Assembly (NCBI RefSeq): GCF_019976755.1 | Contig: NZ_AP023441.1 | Span: forward strand, 248,001 to 312,000 | Direction of reading: 5' to 3' | DNA from: Nostoc sp. MS1 | GTDB taxonomy: Bacteria; Cyanobacteriota; Cyanobacteriia; Cyanobacteriales; Nostocaceae | Length of the DNA: 64,000 bases | In this document: piece after piece, positions 8,193-16,511 of the stretch | Layout of the letters: every line of letters begins with the position of its first letter | How positions within the stretch are numbered: the stretch's first letter is position 1 | The notes under the pieces: model-generated | The model's input: only the letters and a program-made list of their open reading frames with translations | The model's database searches: none | What the model was told of the DNA's origin: nothing | Position numbers and translations under genes: made by a program

Positions 8193-8611
8193 ACCAACTA
8201 GCTATTCATTTAACACTACATGGTGCTATAGTCCTACTCATTGGATTACTTTCAGGAATACCTTATGGCACAGCTATCACCCGCAAAAAGAGTGAAGATA
8301 TTGTACGAGGGTGGAGTGTTGCTCACTCAGGTTTATCAATGGGTGGAACTACAATGATTGCTATTTCTGCTGTCTTATCTAACTTAGATTTAAATCCTGT
8401 ATTGGGTGCGATTTTGGTGTGGTCATCTGTAATTTCTGGATATGGATTTTGTATTGCATTACCTTACGGTGCATGGATGGGTCATCGTGGTTTAACCAAT
8501 GATGAACCTGTACAAAATAGAGTTGTTTATATAGGTAATATGATAGGTGCAATTGGTTCTTTGATTAGCGCCTTAGCACTTGTATTCGGTTGCTTAATAA
8601 CTGTTTGCTAA
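8189..8611 (+). CDS. Four-helix membrane protein resembling styrene oxide isomerase
   Basis: A 140-residue protein with four membrane segments (about residues 7-28, 49-66, 72-92 and 108-135). The block GWSVAHSG at 41-48, followed by MGG and later HRGL at about 97-100, resembles styrene oxide isomerase (StyC), whose corresponding GWARAHSG carries the histidine that binds heme b, and which also has an NRGL block after helix 3. Here the equivalent is His46. StyC converts an epoxide to an aldehyde (Meinwald rearrangement). Homology is recalled, not searched; the activity here is inference. It overlaps the thioesterase gene by four bases, so the two are co-translated. Confidence 0.65.
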   Translation: MNQLAIHLTLHGAIVLLIGLLSGIPYGTAITRKKSEDIVRGWSVAHSGLSMGGTTMIAISAVLSNLDLNPVLGAILVWSSVISGYGFCIALPYGAWMGHRGLTNDEPVQNRVVYIGNMIGAIGSLISALALVFGCLITVC

Positions 8612-8625
8612 AATTTTTTGTTCTG

Positions 8626-8644
8626 TTACAAACCAATCGGTCTT
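8626..8644. promoter_or_regulatory. Candidate TetR operator before the GST gene
   Basis: TTACAAACCAATCGGTCTT is the reverse complement of AAGACC-GATT-GGTTTGTAA, the third instance of the AGACC-N4-GGT pattern in the cluster. It ends 18 bases before the chosen GST ATG and lies within the longest open frame, which itself argues for the shorter GST start. Confidence 0.58.
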
Positions 8645-8662
8645 TTTTGCGAGAAAAAATCT

Positions 8663-9337
8663 ATGCTCAAGTTTTACTACAATCATCGCTCACCTATGGC
8701 TCGTCGTGTATGGCGGACATTACTAGAAAAAGAGATCGCATTTGAGCCGATGATTATGAAATTAAATGGCGATCAATTACAGCATGAATTTTTAGAAATT
8801 AATCCATTTCATCACATTCCAGTCATTGTAGATCATGGTTTTCGGGTAGTGGAATCTCTAGCAATTATGGACTACTTGGAAGCTAAATATACTACACCTG
8901 CCCTGTTACCTAAAGATGCTGAATCTTTAGCAAAAGTCAGGATGGTACAGATGGTAACAACAAATGAACTATTACCAAAAATGATTGTTTTAATGTTTGA
9001 AAAAGAAGATTCAGTCAAATATTCACAAGCAAATGAGCATATAGATAAAGTCTTAAGGTTTCTATCAGAATGTTTAGGGAATGGCGCTTATTATGCTGGT
9101 GAACAGTTTACTTTAGCAGATATTGTGGCAGGCACAGATTTATCTTTACTACTAAAGCTGGGAATTAATTTGAGTAATTACCCTAATTTGCAAGATTGGT
9201 TTGCACGTTTAATGCAAAGGGAAGTGTGGCAACAGACAGAACTGAGTAAAGAAGACTTTGCAAGATTTAAGGAAGTTTTTATCAAACTACGCCAACGCAA
9301 GTTAAACCAGGAAACAAAAGCCAATGCACATCAATAA
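8663..9337 (+). CDS. Glutathione S-transferase family protein
   Basis: A 224-residue GST. The thioredoxin-like N-terminal domain (about 1-80) begins MLKFYYNHRSPMARRVW, contains the conserved cis-Pro in HHIPVIVD and the glutathione gamma-Glu contact in ESLAIMDYLEAKY; the helical C-terminal domain includes the N-capping box region FTLADIVAGTDLS. It probably conjugates or isomerises an electrophilic substrate with glutathione. The longest frame starts 45 bases earlier but would run through the operator and add residues unlike a GST; ATG 8663 gives the normal N-terminus. The end overlaps the patatin-like gene by 14 bases. Confidence 0.88.
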   Translation: MLKFYYNHRSPMARRVWRTLLEKEIAFEPMIMKLNGDQLQHEFLEINPFHHIPVIVDHGFRVVESLAIMDYLEAKYTTPALLPKDAESLAKVRMVQMVTTNELLPKMIVLMFEKEDSVKYSQANEHIDKVLRFLSECLGNGAYYAGEQFTLADIVAGTDLSLLLKLGINLSNYPNLQDWFARLMQREVWQQTELSKEDFARFKEVFIKLRQRKLNQETKANAHQ

Positions 9338-10187
9338 TAAATCATTAGCGATCGCCTGTGCATCAGGTAGTTTTAAAGGTGTATTCGCGCATGGTGTTTT
9401 GAGTGCGTTGGAATCAGCAGGAGTCCGCGCTAACGCTTATAGTGCAGCCTCAGCTTCAGTATTACCAACTGCTTGGGCTACCATTGGTAAAGCCAAAGAA
9501 TTAGGTGTAGATTACTGGTTGGCTGGTCTGCGAGTACTCCAACAACCAAATATAGGTATGAGTAGAGTAGTTCTAGGCGGAATTGCACAGTTTAGTCCAC
9601 CGCCAGAAACATTATTTGCGCCAGATAACCCTCAATATTTCGTTGCTGCTAGCGCCGTTATTACCCAAGAAGCAGCTATAGAGACTCAAAACGAAAAAGC
9701 CAAACGCTTAGGACGACGCTTATTAGTGTCCGCAGGAAAAAAAGACCGTAGTTGGGTTAAGGAACACTTGCGGTTGGATGTGTTTAGTACCAAATCTACA
9801 GGAGAATTATATCTGCATTCCCAAAACTTTGAACAAGTGGCTTACGCTTCTGCACGAATGCTGCATGGTTGGGATATTCCAGCTTGGATAGATGGAAAAC
9901 CTTATATTGATGCTTCTTATACTTGCTTGTGTCCCGCGATGGAAATGGTAGAAGCTGGATATCAACAAGTAATTGCGATCGCAAATGAACCAGGTACACT
10001 ATATCGAGATATGTTTCAGGTAGAGGCAATTCCAGAAGTTTACAAAGGGGTAAAAATTCATATAATTCAACCAGATGTAGATCCCAAAGATTTGGGAGTC
10101 AACTTTACAGATGTTACAGAAGAAGGGTTAGCAGCTGTGTATGAACATGGATGGCAAAAAGGAAAAGAGTTTGTCAAACGGTGGTAA
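9324..10187 (+). CDS. Divergent patatin-like phospholipase family protein
   Basis: A 287-residue protein with the patatin layout: an anion-hole loop ASGSFKGVFAHGVLSALE at about 13-30, a nucleophile-elbow-like SAASASVLPTAW at about 40-51, and YIDASY at about 194-199 where patatins have Asp-Gly-Gly/Ala. The GxSxG elbow is degenerate (both Gly replaced by Ala and Ser), and the oxyanion GGGxRG is ASGSFKG, so hydrolase activity is uncertain; the Ser-Asp pair could still be present. No signal peptide. It overlaps the GST gene and likely ends the third transcription unit of the TetR cluster. Confidence 0.72.
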   Translation: MHINNKSLAIACASGSFKGVFAHGVLSALESAGVRANAYSAASASVLPTAWATIGKAKELGVDYWLAGLRVLQQPNIGMSRVVLGGIAQFSPPPETLFAPDNPQYFVAASAVITQEAAIETQNEKAKRLGRRLLVSAGKKDRSWVKEHLRLDVFSTKSTGELYLHSQNFEQVAYASARMLHGWDIPAWIDGKPYIDASYTCLCPAMEMVEAGYQQVIAIANEPGTLYRDMFQVEAIPEVYKGVKIHIIQPDVDPKDLGVNFTDVTEEGLAAVYEHGWQKGKEFVKRW

Positions 10188-10216
10188 ATCGTATTGTTGT
10201 ACACACCATTGGTTTC

Positions 10217-10240
10217 TTGGGGGATTTGCACCCCAAAATT
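10217..10240 (+). terminator. Weak hairpin after the TetR cluster
   Basis: TTGGGG pairs with CCCCAA across an eight-base loop about 30 bases after the patatin-like stop, followed by AATT rather than a clear T-run. A terminator is plausible given that the cluster ends here. Confidence 0.35.
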
Positions 10241-10458
10241 GCGATCGCCCTTGAATTAAAATTACTAAATTCTTAGCAAATTCTGGAAACTTGACTGGAG
10301 CTTGTGAAGTAATTGTATTATATAAACACTACACAGCTTCAGGATAAGACTATGTAACCCTTTGACTCAATCAAACTCTAATTGACCACGAATGAGCTGC
10401 TTATTCGTGAAAATTCTCTACGCAAAGATTTTGATTGCCGTCATCAAGGGATGAAGTC

Positions 10459-11244
10459 ATGGAACAAATTTATAAATACCCGCGTACTCATCATATCGAA
10501 GGTTCGCGCCTGCAACCTGGGGATGAAGATTTAAATAGTATCCCCTTTGCAAGTATTAAAGAACAGTATGTAGTAGTTGAAGAAAAGGTGGATGGTGCAA
10601 ACGCAGCTATCAGTTTCACGGCTGATGGACAGATGCGACTACAAAGCCGAGGACATTATCTAACAGGTGGTGCTAGAGAAAAGCATTTTAACTTGTTTAA
10701 GCAGTGGGCATACACCCACGCCAGCGCATTTTGGGAAGTTTTGGGTAGTCGTTATATCCTTTTTGGTGAATGGCTATATGCCAAGCACACAGTATTTTAC
10801 GATGCCTTACCCCACTACTTTTTAGAATACGATGTGCTGGATTTACAAACGCAAGTATTCCTCAGCACCAAACGCCGCCAGCAGCTATTAGCCGGACTAC
10901 CATTAGTTTCTGTACCTATATTGTTCACTGGCAAACTGCAAACTTACCAACAACTATTGCGTTTACTGGGTGAGTCCCATTACCAAACCCCTGCATACTT
11001 ACAAAATTTTTGCCAAGCCTGTCAACAACAGGGACTAGATGTAGAACGTTCCCTTAAGCAAACTGACCAAAGTGCTTTGATGGAAGGTTTGTATATCAAA
11101 GTTGAACCAGGGGATACAGTCACAGCACGTTATAAATATGTGCGTGCCAGCTTTTTAACTACCATTCAACAATCAGATAGTCATTGGCTGAACCGTCCCA
11201 TTATTCCTAATTTGCTGCGTCCTGATGTGAGTTTATTTAGCTAG
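10459..11244 (+). CDS. ATP-dependent RNA ligase family protein
   Basis: A 261-residue nucleotidyltransferase of the covalent RNA/DNA ligase superfamily. Motif I KVDGAN gives the AMP-accepting lysine (Lys43 from this start), with an SRGHYLTG block as motif Ia-like, GEWLYAKH as motif IIIa, EGLYIKVE as motif IV and ARYKYVR as motif V. The compact size without a DNA-ligase OB domain points to an Rnl2-like RNA ligase. The longest frame opens with TTG 24 bases earlier; AAGGG eight bases before ATG 10459 favours this start. It is followed after 32 bases by an HD/polynucleotide-kinase gene, so the two form an RNA end-healing and sealing pair, likely repairing broken tRNA or other RNA. Confidence 0.87.
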   Translation: MEQIYKYPRTHHIEGSRLQPGDEDLNSIPFASIKEQYVVVEEKVDGANAAISFTADGQMRLQSRGHYLTGGAREKHFNLFKQWAYTHASAFWEVLGSRYILFGEWLYAKHTVFYDALPHYFLEYDVLDLQTQVFLSTKRRQQLLAGLPLVSVPILFTGKLQTYQQLLRLLGESHYQTPAYLQNFCQACQQQGLDVERSLKQTDQSALMEGLYIKVEPGDTVTARYKYVRASFLTTIQQSDSHWLNRPIIPNLLRPDVSLFS

Positions 11245-11276
11245 TAATAAAACATACTAAAACTAAGGATGGTAAT

Positions 11277-12398
11277 ATGAATTGGAATTTTCCTTATTGC
11301 CCAGATGCACCCAACTGGACAATAGATTGGCAGGCGATAGAAGGAGAATTTGCTTGGTTGCGATCGCTCGCAGATTGTCCTCAAGACCCTCAGTATCACG
11401 CTGAAGGTAATGTACTTATACATACAAAATTAGTGTGTGAGGCATTAATAGAATTACCTCAATGGCGTGCCTTAAACCCAACAGAACGTTCTGTCCTATT
11501 TGCAGCCGCCTTGCTGCATGATGTCGCTAAACCAGCCACCACCCAAACAGATACCGATGGCGCTATCTCCTCTAAAGGTCATGTCCTCCAAGGTGCAAAG
11601 ATGGCACAGCAAATTCTCTGGGATTTGCAAGTTCCCTTTCGTGAACGAGAGGCTATTGTGGCTTTGGTGAAATACGGTAGCTTACCTCTATGGTTTTGGG
11701 ACAAACCCAACCCTGAAAAATCTGTCATCAAAACTAGTCAAATTATCCGTTGCGATATGCTGAGTTTACTCGCCGAAGCCGATGTTACAGGGCGACATTG
11801 CAGCGACCAAGCCCAACTATACGAAAGGATTGCCTTTTTTCGGGAGTTTTGCCAAGAAAATCGCTGTTTTGACCGACCCCGTGCTTTCCCTTCAGACCAC
11901 AGCCGATTTCTTTACTTTCAAAAAGAAAATGGCAATCCTGATTATCTAGCTTACGATGATACTCGCTTGGAAGTTGTGATGATGTCAGGATTACCAGGTG
12001 CAGGAAAAGATACATGGGTGCAAGCAAATCTCCCCCACTGGCCAGTAATTGCTTTAGATGAACTCCGAAAAACTATGCGTATTGCACCTGATGAAGACCA
12101 AAGCGCAGTGGTGAATACTGCTAAAGCCTTAGCTAAGGAATATATGCGGACGGAAAAATCTTTTGTTTGGAATGCTACTAACATCAGTCGTCAATTGCGA
12201 TGTTCATTGATTCGTCAGTTCGCCAATTATCAAGCCAAAATTCGCATTGTTTACCTAGAAGCACCTTGGGAGGAGTTACTGACAAGAAATAGCAAGCGCA
12301 TTGCTAAATTACCAGAAAATGTGCTGTATAAAATGAAGGGTCGATTGGAAGTTCCCAATATTACTGAGGCGCAAGCAGTAGATTGGGTAGTTAATTGA
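11277..12398 (+). CDS. HD-domain phosphoesterase / polynucleotide kinase fusion (HD-Pnk-like)
   Basis: A 373-residue bifunctional end-healing enzyme. The N-terminal HD domain (about 38-175) shows His41, His49, the HD pair H81-D82 in LLHDVAKP, His102 and Asp168 in EADVTGR as metal ligands, expected to remove 3' or 2' phosphates. The C-terminal P-loop kinase (about 230-373) has Walker A GLPGAGKD at 238-245 and LDELR as a likely base-containing motif, expected to phosphorylate 5'-OH ends. HD-Pnk proteins are known RNA/DNA end-healing enzymes in bacteria. AAGGA precedes the ATG by about eight bases. It lies directly after the RNA ligase gene and probably in one operon with it. Confidence 0.87.
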   Translation: MNWNFPYCPDAPNWTIDWQAIEGEFAWLRSLADCPQDPQYHAEGNVLIHTKLVCEALIELPQWRALNPTERSVLFAAALLHDVAKPATTQTDTDGAISSKGHVLQGAKMAQQILWDLQVPFREREAIVALVKYGSLPLWFWDKPNPEKSVIKTSQIIRCDMLSLLAEADVTGRHCSDQAQLYERIAFFREFCQENRCFDRPRAFPSDHSRFLYFQKENGNPDYLAYDDTRLEVVMMSGLPGAGKDTWVQANLPHWPVIALDELRKTMRIAPDEDQSAVVNTAKALAKEYMRTEKSFVWNATNISRQLRCSLIRQFANYQAKIRIVYLEAPWEELLTRNSKRIAKLPENVLYKMKGRLEVPNITEAQAVDWVVN

Positions 12399-12407
12399 AC
12401 GGGGGAT

Positions 12408-12421
12408 GGTGCGATCGCACC
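12408..12421. repeat. HIP1-centred palindrome after HD-Pnk
   Basis: GGTGCGATCGCACC is a perfect 14-base palindrome around the HIP1 octamer, nine bases after the stop, extended by imperfect G-rich and C-rich flanks. It may help end transcription but has no T-run. Confidence 0.4.
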
Positions 12422-12525
12422 ACCTCTGTTAAATTGAATAATGTATTTCATTACGTTTTTTCCCCAATGTTAGATTAAATTATCATCGGTTATATTGTGA
12501 GCGCCGTTATTAGTTTTTAACTAAG

Positions 12526-13776
12526 ATGCTCATATTTTTTATACATGGTGTAGCTGAGGCAAAAGTTAAATTTGCTAGACCTTTAGAACATTTAATTAAA
12601 GAAGATTTATCACAAAGAGGCATAAAGCCACCATTTTTTCATTCGGGCTTTTACGCTGACATTCTCAATAACAAGGGCAAAATATCAAATTTTATCCATC
12701 AAGACTTACAACTTGCAAAACAAGAAAATCCAAATATTAACCCACAAGATATATTTCGGGGTCAAGAAATTAGAGAAGAATTTATTTCCGATTTCGTTGG
12801 CGATGCTTTTACTTATTTAAACCCGGAAAGAGGTGCAAAAATCCGCGAATCAATTGCCGGGCATTTAGAAGAATTTATCCTACATCATCCTGAAGAAAAA
12901 GAACTGCATATAATAGCTCATTCAATGGGAACTGTTATTTTATGGGATATACTATTCTCCCAAAAATTTCCCCATGATGATGCTGCATATAAAATTCGTT
13001 CCTTGATTAAGAAAGAAGTGCAACTCAAGAGTATTTTTACACTGGGTTCACCAATACTCTTATTCAACATGATTTTAGATATAAAACCAGAACAGGTTCA
13101 TGATTTTTTATTAGATTATCAACAACCTCTACAATGGACTAATATTATTCATTCTTCAGACTTAATTGCTTACCCCATAAGCTCTAGCTTAAGATCAACT
13201 AATGAATCTAAATTATCCGTAAAAGATAAATTTATATCTACAAATGCCAATAATCTAGAAAAAACTGTACGTGCAGTAGCCGAGTTTCCTGCTGTTGAAG
13301 CAGCTAGTAAATTAACCCCAGGTGTTAATCAAGCTTTTTCTCTAGCTGCAATTGCAGCAGGTGCAGCAGATGCTCATATTAACTATTGGCATTGTTCTCA
13401 AACTGTAAAAATCATCGTGGATAGTATTTTAGAGGATGAAAAAATAATAGATGTAGTTATTGAAAGGTTAAAGAAAGTTTCAGGAATGACTATTACTTTG
13501 TTAAAAGATAGTAAAAATGCACAAAAAGTAAATCAAGTAGGGCAAAATGGTTGGGATCAGATGTTTGGTAATGTTGATAAGTTGAAAGAGAATTTTCAAT
13601 TTTCAGATAATAGCGGTAAATTAAGAATGCGCGATAATTTGGCTCAAGTTCCCCGTGTATCTATTTATAACAGTGATGGTAATTGTCAATTTAGAGGTTA
13701 TGTAGGATTAATTCATGCCAATGAATTAAAGCAAGAGGTAGAAGCTATAAAACAGAAATATATGAGAACTATATAA
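12526..13776 (+). CDS. Alpha/beta-hydrolase-like protein of unknown function
   Basis: A 416-residue protein. The start MLIFFIHGVAE gives a first strand with an HG oxyanion motif, and LHIIAHSMGTVI at 127-138 is a lipase-type nucleophile elbow with Ser133 (AHSMG in place of GxSxG). FTLGSP at about 173-178 is a frequent strand in such lipases; DLIAYP near 215 may supply the Asp. A hydrophobic Ala-rich stretch occurs at about 275-295 and a C-terminal region of about 100 residues is unrecognised. No signal peptide. It resembles proteins often seen in cyanobacteria as esterase/lipase-like, with no proven substrate. Confidence 0.7.
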   Translation: MLIFFIHGVAEAKVKFARPLEHLIKEDLSQRGIKPPFFHSGFYADILNNKGKISNFIHQDLQLAKQENPNINPQDIFRGQEIREEFISDFVGDAFTYLNPERGAKIRESIAGHLEEFILHHPEEKELHIIAHSMGTVILWDILFSQKFPHDDAAYKIRSLIKKEVQLKSIFTLGSPILLFNMILDIKPEQVHDFLLDYQQPLQWTNIIHSSDLIAYPISSSLRSTNESKLSVKDKFISTNANNLEKTVRAVAEFPAVEAASKLTPGVNQAFSLAAIAAGAADAHINYWHCSQTVKIIVDSILEDEKIIDVVIERLKKVSGMTITLLKDSKNAQKVNQVGQNGWDQMFGNVDKLKENFQFSDNSGKLRMRDNLAQVPRVSIYNSDGNCQFRGYVGLIHANELKQEVEAIKQKYMRTI

Positions 13777-13860
13777 ATAGCCAGGAATTATCATTGATAT
13801 TAATAGTCTGGTGGAACTACTGAATGTTATCGAGATGCAGGTAGCAAATTGAATCATTAA

Positions 13861-13898
13861 TTGAAAGGGGATGGCGCGATCGCGCCATCCCCTTTCAA
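13861..13898. terminator. Perfect 38-bp palindrome centred on HIP1, between convergent genes
   Basis: Two 19-base arms, TTGAAAGGGGATGGCGCGA and its exact complement, meet with no spacer; the centre is CGCGATCGCG. It lies 84 bases after the upstream gene stop and 75 bases from the end of the convergent secreted-protein gene, the place expected of a bidirectional terminator. It lacks T-runs, so it may instead be a repeat or a protein-binding site. Confidence 0.5.
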
Positions 13899-13973
13899 AC
13901 AGCTATTATTTAGTTAAACGTTTAGTATCTAGCTCGTTTAATTACCATATATATCATTTTACGGCTCTTATCA

Positions 13974-14495
13974 TCATTTAATAGCTGTAGCACGTATAGT
14001 TAGGTTCATATTTTTGAGATGCTCGTTTTTATTAACCTGAATAGGATTAGAAAAATTATTAGGCGAAATATCTACACTATTTATAAATGTAGTCCATTTA
14101 TTGGGACTTATAGCAAACACATAAACAGATTTGCCAATAGCCTTAGAAGCAATAGGTAAAGTATATTGACAACCAGTAGCAATATTACCTTGAGCTTTGA
14201 CTACATTGCCAATTTGTTTGTATTCAGGTAATGTAATTCCACTACCTGATGGTGGTGGAGTAACATTTTCAGCAATATATAGTTTAATTTCATTACAAGT
14301 AAAGTTAGGTTGACCACCATTATTACTACCACCATTTGTAATCACACCACTAATGCTAGTAGTAGGAATTAATTGGATGGGAATATTTGGAACTTCAACT
14401 TTTCTTTCTATTTTGATAACGGAATCTGCCATTGCATTTTGTGCAGTGAAAATAGCTAGAAAAGCAATAGTCGCTGGAAATAAACGTGACTTCAT
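13974..14495 (-). CDS. Secreted hypothetical protein
   Basis: A 173-residue protein opening with a clear signal peptide (MKSRLFPATIAFLAIFTAQNAMA, cleavage likely after AMA). The mature part is Ser/Asn/Thr/Pro-rich in its first third (a GGSNNGGQPN linker) and has strand-like repeats later, suggesting a periplasmic or outer-surface beta-rich protein. No family recognised. The open frame extends 51 bases further to a GTG, but that would bury the signal peptide. Single gene, converging with the hydrolase-like gene. Confidence 0.65.
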   Translation of the reverse strand: MKSRLFPATIAFLAIFTAQNAMADSVIKIERKVEVPNIPIQLIPTTSISGVITNGGSNNGGQPNFTCNEIKLYIAENVTPPPSGSGITLPEYKQIGNVVKAQGNIATGCQYTLPIASKAIGKSVYVFAISPNKWTTFINSVDISPNNFSNPIQVNKNEHLKNMNLTIRATAIK

Positions 14496-14715
14496 AACTG
14501 GACTTCTGAATAAAGTAAATGTTGTTGGTAGTGAATTACCTTTCACTTACTTCATAGGTTTGGCTACTGTTTTTTATGCAGGGTGAAATTTGACAGTTTT
14601 TTCAAATCGGCAAATTTGGCAGTTTAGTTTTTGCAGGCAAGGAGGCATTCCTTTATGATTGTTGATATATAAACAGTCCAAGCAAGTGTATTTAATTAGG
14701 TATTAAAAATTAGCT

Positions 14716-16029
14716 ATGACTCAACAACCGATACAAGTAATTGGAGGTGGACTAGCTGGAACAGAGGCGGCGTGGCAAATTGCCCAGGCTGGAGTGCCAG
14801 TAATTTTACATGAAATGCGTCCTAAACGTTTCAGCCCTGCCCATCATACAGAACATTTGGCAGAGTTGGTGTGTAGTAACTCCTTTGGGGCAATGGCGAG
14901 CGATCGCGCTGCTGGATTGCTGCATGAAGAATTGCGCCAACTTGGTTCTATAATTATCTCTAAAGCTGATGAACACGCCGTCCCAGCAGGTGGCGCATTG
15001 GCAGTAGATAGGGGTCAATTTGGGCAAGATTTAACCCAAGCCCTCGCTAGTCATCCCTTAATTGAATTTCGCCGTGGTGAAGTCCCAGCCATTCCCGAAG
15101 GTATTGTGGTGTTGGCAACTGGGCCGTTAACTAGTCCCGACTTGGCGCAAGACTTGCACCGCTTCACGGGGATGGAGTATATGAGCTTTTTTGATGCCGC
15201 TAGCCCTATTATCGTGGGAGATTCGATTAACCGCGATATTGCTTTTATGGCTTCGCGTTATGACAAAGGTGAAGCCGCTTACCTCAACTGTCCCATGAAT
15301 AAGGAACAGTATTTGCGGTTTTGGCAAGAACTCTGCAAAGCAGAACAAACAGAACTGAAAGATTTTGAACGTGAAACAGCCAAATTTTTTGAAGCCTGTC
15401 TCCCCATCGAGGAACTAGCGCAACGGGGAGAAGATACTATGCGTTACGGCCCCCTCAAGCCTGTGGGTTTATCTGACAGCCGCACGGGGGAACGTCCTTA
15501 TGCGGTGGTGCAGTTGCGCCAAGAAGATAAAGCTGGTCAGTTGTGGAATATGGTAGGATTTCAAACAAATCTGCGTTGGGGTGAGCAAAAGCGAGTATTT
15601 CAATTGATCCCAGGCTTAGAAAAGGCAGAATTTGTGCGGTTGGGAGTAATGCACCGCAACACCTTTATCAATGCACCCCAGTTAATGCTACCCACGCTGC
15701 AATTTAAACAACGTCCGACATTATTAGCGGCCGGACAGTTAATTGGCACTGAAGGCTACACAGCCGCCGCCGCCGGTGGTTGGTTGGCAGGAACCAATGC
15801 AGCCAGGTTAGCGTTAGGGAAGGAACCTGTAGCTTTACCACCCACCACAATGTTAGGCGCATTATTAGAATTTATTAGTTCCGCCTCGCCTAAACACTTT
15901 CAACCCATGCCGCCTAACTTTGGCATTCTGCCAGATTTGGGTGTGAAAATCAAAAATAAACAGGAGCGTTACGGACATTACCGCGATCGCTCTCTCGCAG
16001 ATTTGGTAAGTTGGAAAAATGGTCATTAG
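14716..16029 (+). CDS. trmFO: tRNA m5U54 methyltransferase TrmFO (folate/FAD-dependent)
   Basis: A 437-residue flavoprotein that methylates U54 of tRNA to ribothymidine using methylenetetrahydrofolate and NAD(P)H. The FAD-binding GGGLAGTEAAW lies at about 10-20, followed by HEMRP and the conserved CSNSFGA stretch; RYGPLKPVGL and AAGQLIGTEGYTAAAAGGW are family blocks toward the C-terminus. Length is normal for TrmFO (formerly Gid). The last codons and TAG stop overlap the start of a heptamer-rich inverted-repeat element. No operon partner. Confidence 0.96.
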   Translation: MTQQPIQVIGGGLAGTEAAWQIAQAGVPVILHEMRPKRFSPAHHTEHLAELVCSNSFGAMASDRAAGLLHEELRQLGSIIISKADEHAVPAGGALAVDRGQFGQDLTQALASHPLIEFRRGEVPAIPEGIVVLATGPLTSPDLAQDLHRFTGMEYMSFFDAASPIIVGDSINRDIAFMASRYDKGEAAYLNCPMNKEQYLRFWQELCKAEQTELKDFERETAKFFEACLPIEELAQRGEDTMRYGPLKPVGLSDSRTGERPYAVVQLRQEDKAGQLWNMVGFQTNLRWGEQKRVFQLIPGLEKAEFVRLGVMHRNTFINAPQLMLPTLQFKQRPTLLAAGQLIGTEGYTAAAAGGWLAGTNAARLALGKEPVALPPTTMLGALLEFISSASPKHFQPMPPNFGILPDLGVKIKNKQERYGHYRDRSLADLVSWKNGH

Positions 16030-16166
16030 TTATTAGTCATCAGTCATTAGTCCATAGTTATTCTTCCTCATCAAAGAGGCTACGGTGTACATACAAGTGA
16101 GAAATGAAACCAGCTAGGGAGAATAACTTTTTACTAATGACTACTGACTACTGACAAATGACTAAT
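16021..16166. repeat. Inverted-repeat element of TAGTCAT-type heptamers downstream of trmFO
   Basis: About 45-base imperfect arms: the left (from 16021) carries TTAGTTATTAGTCATCAGTC and ends in AGTTATTCT (16056-16064), the right begins AGAATAACT (16120-16128) and ends with ACTGACAAATGACTAAT. The ends are close to heptamer repeats. The region fills a third of the 480-base gap before the histidine kinase; the rest (16170-16511) is AT-rich with no gene seen. Confidence 0.55.
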
Positions 16167-16511
16167 TTATTAAATACATAGAAAAAACTAAGCTTCATCA
16201 TTTAAAAAATGAATTTGTCTCTATACCTAACCTAATTAGTATAGTTAAAGCCTGAACTAAAGATAATCTTTTTGAAGTCATAGATCATCTATTCCTGATT
16301 TACCAATAGAATGATTTTGAAGAGGAAGAAATTACATCCACATCCAACCTAAACTGACCATCAGCGCATAAGATAGCTTTTCTGTCTAGTAATAGCAGAT
16401 AGCGATTTCTTATTAAAAATCTCTATAAAGTCCAATTAAGTCTTCATTAATCGACAATTCTGACTTTATTCGCCATCAGCTTCGCCTACTCGTTCTGCGG
16501 TCAATAAGATA

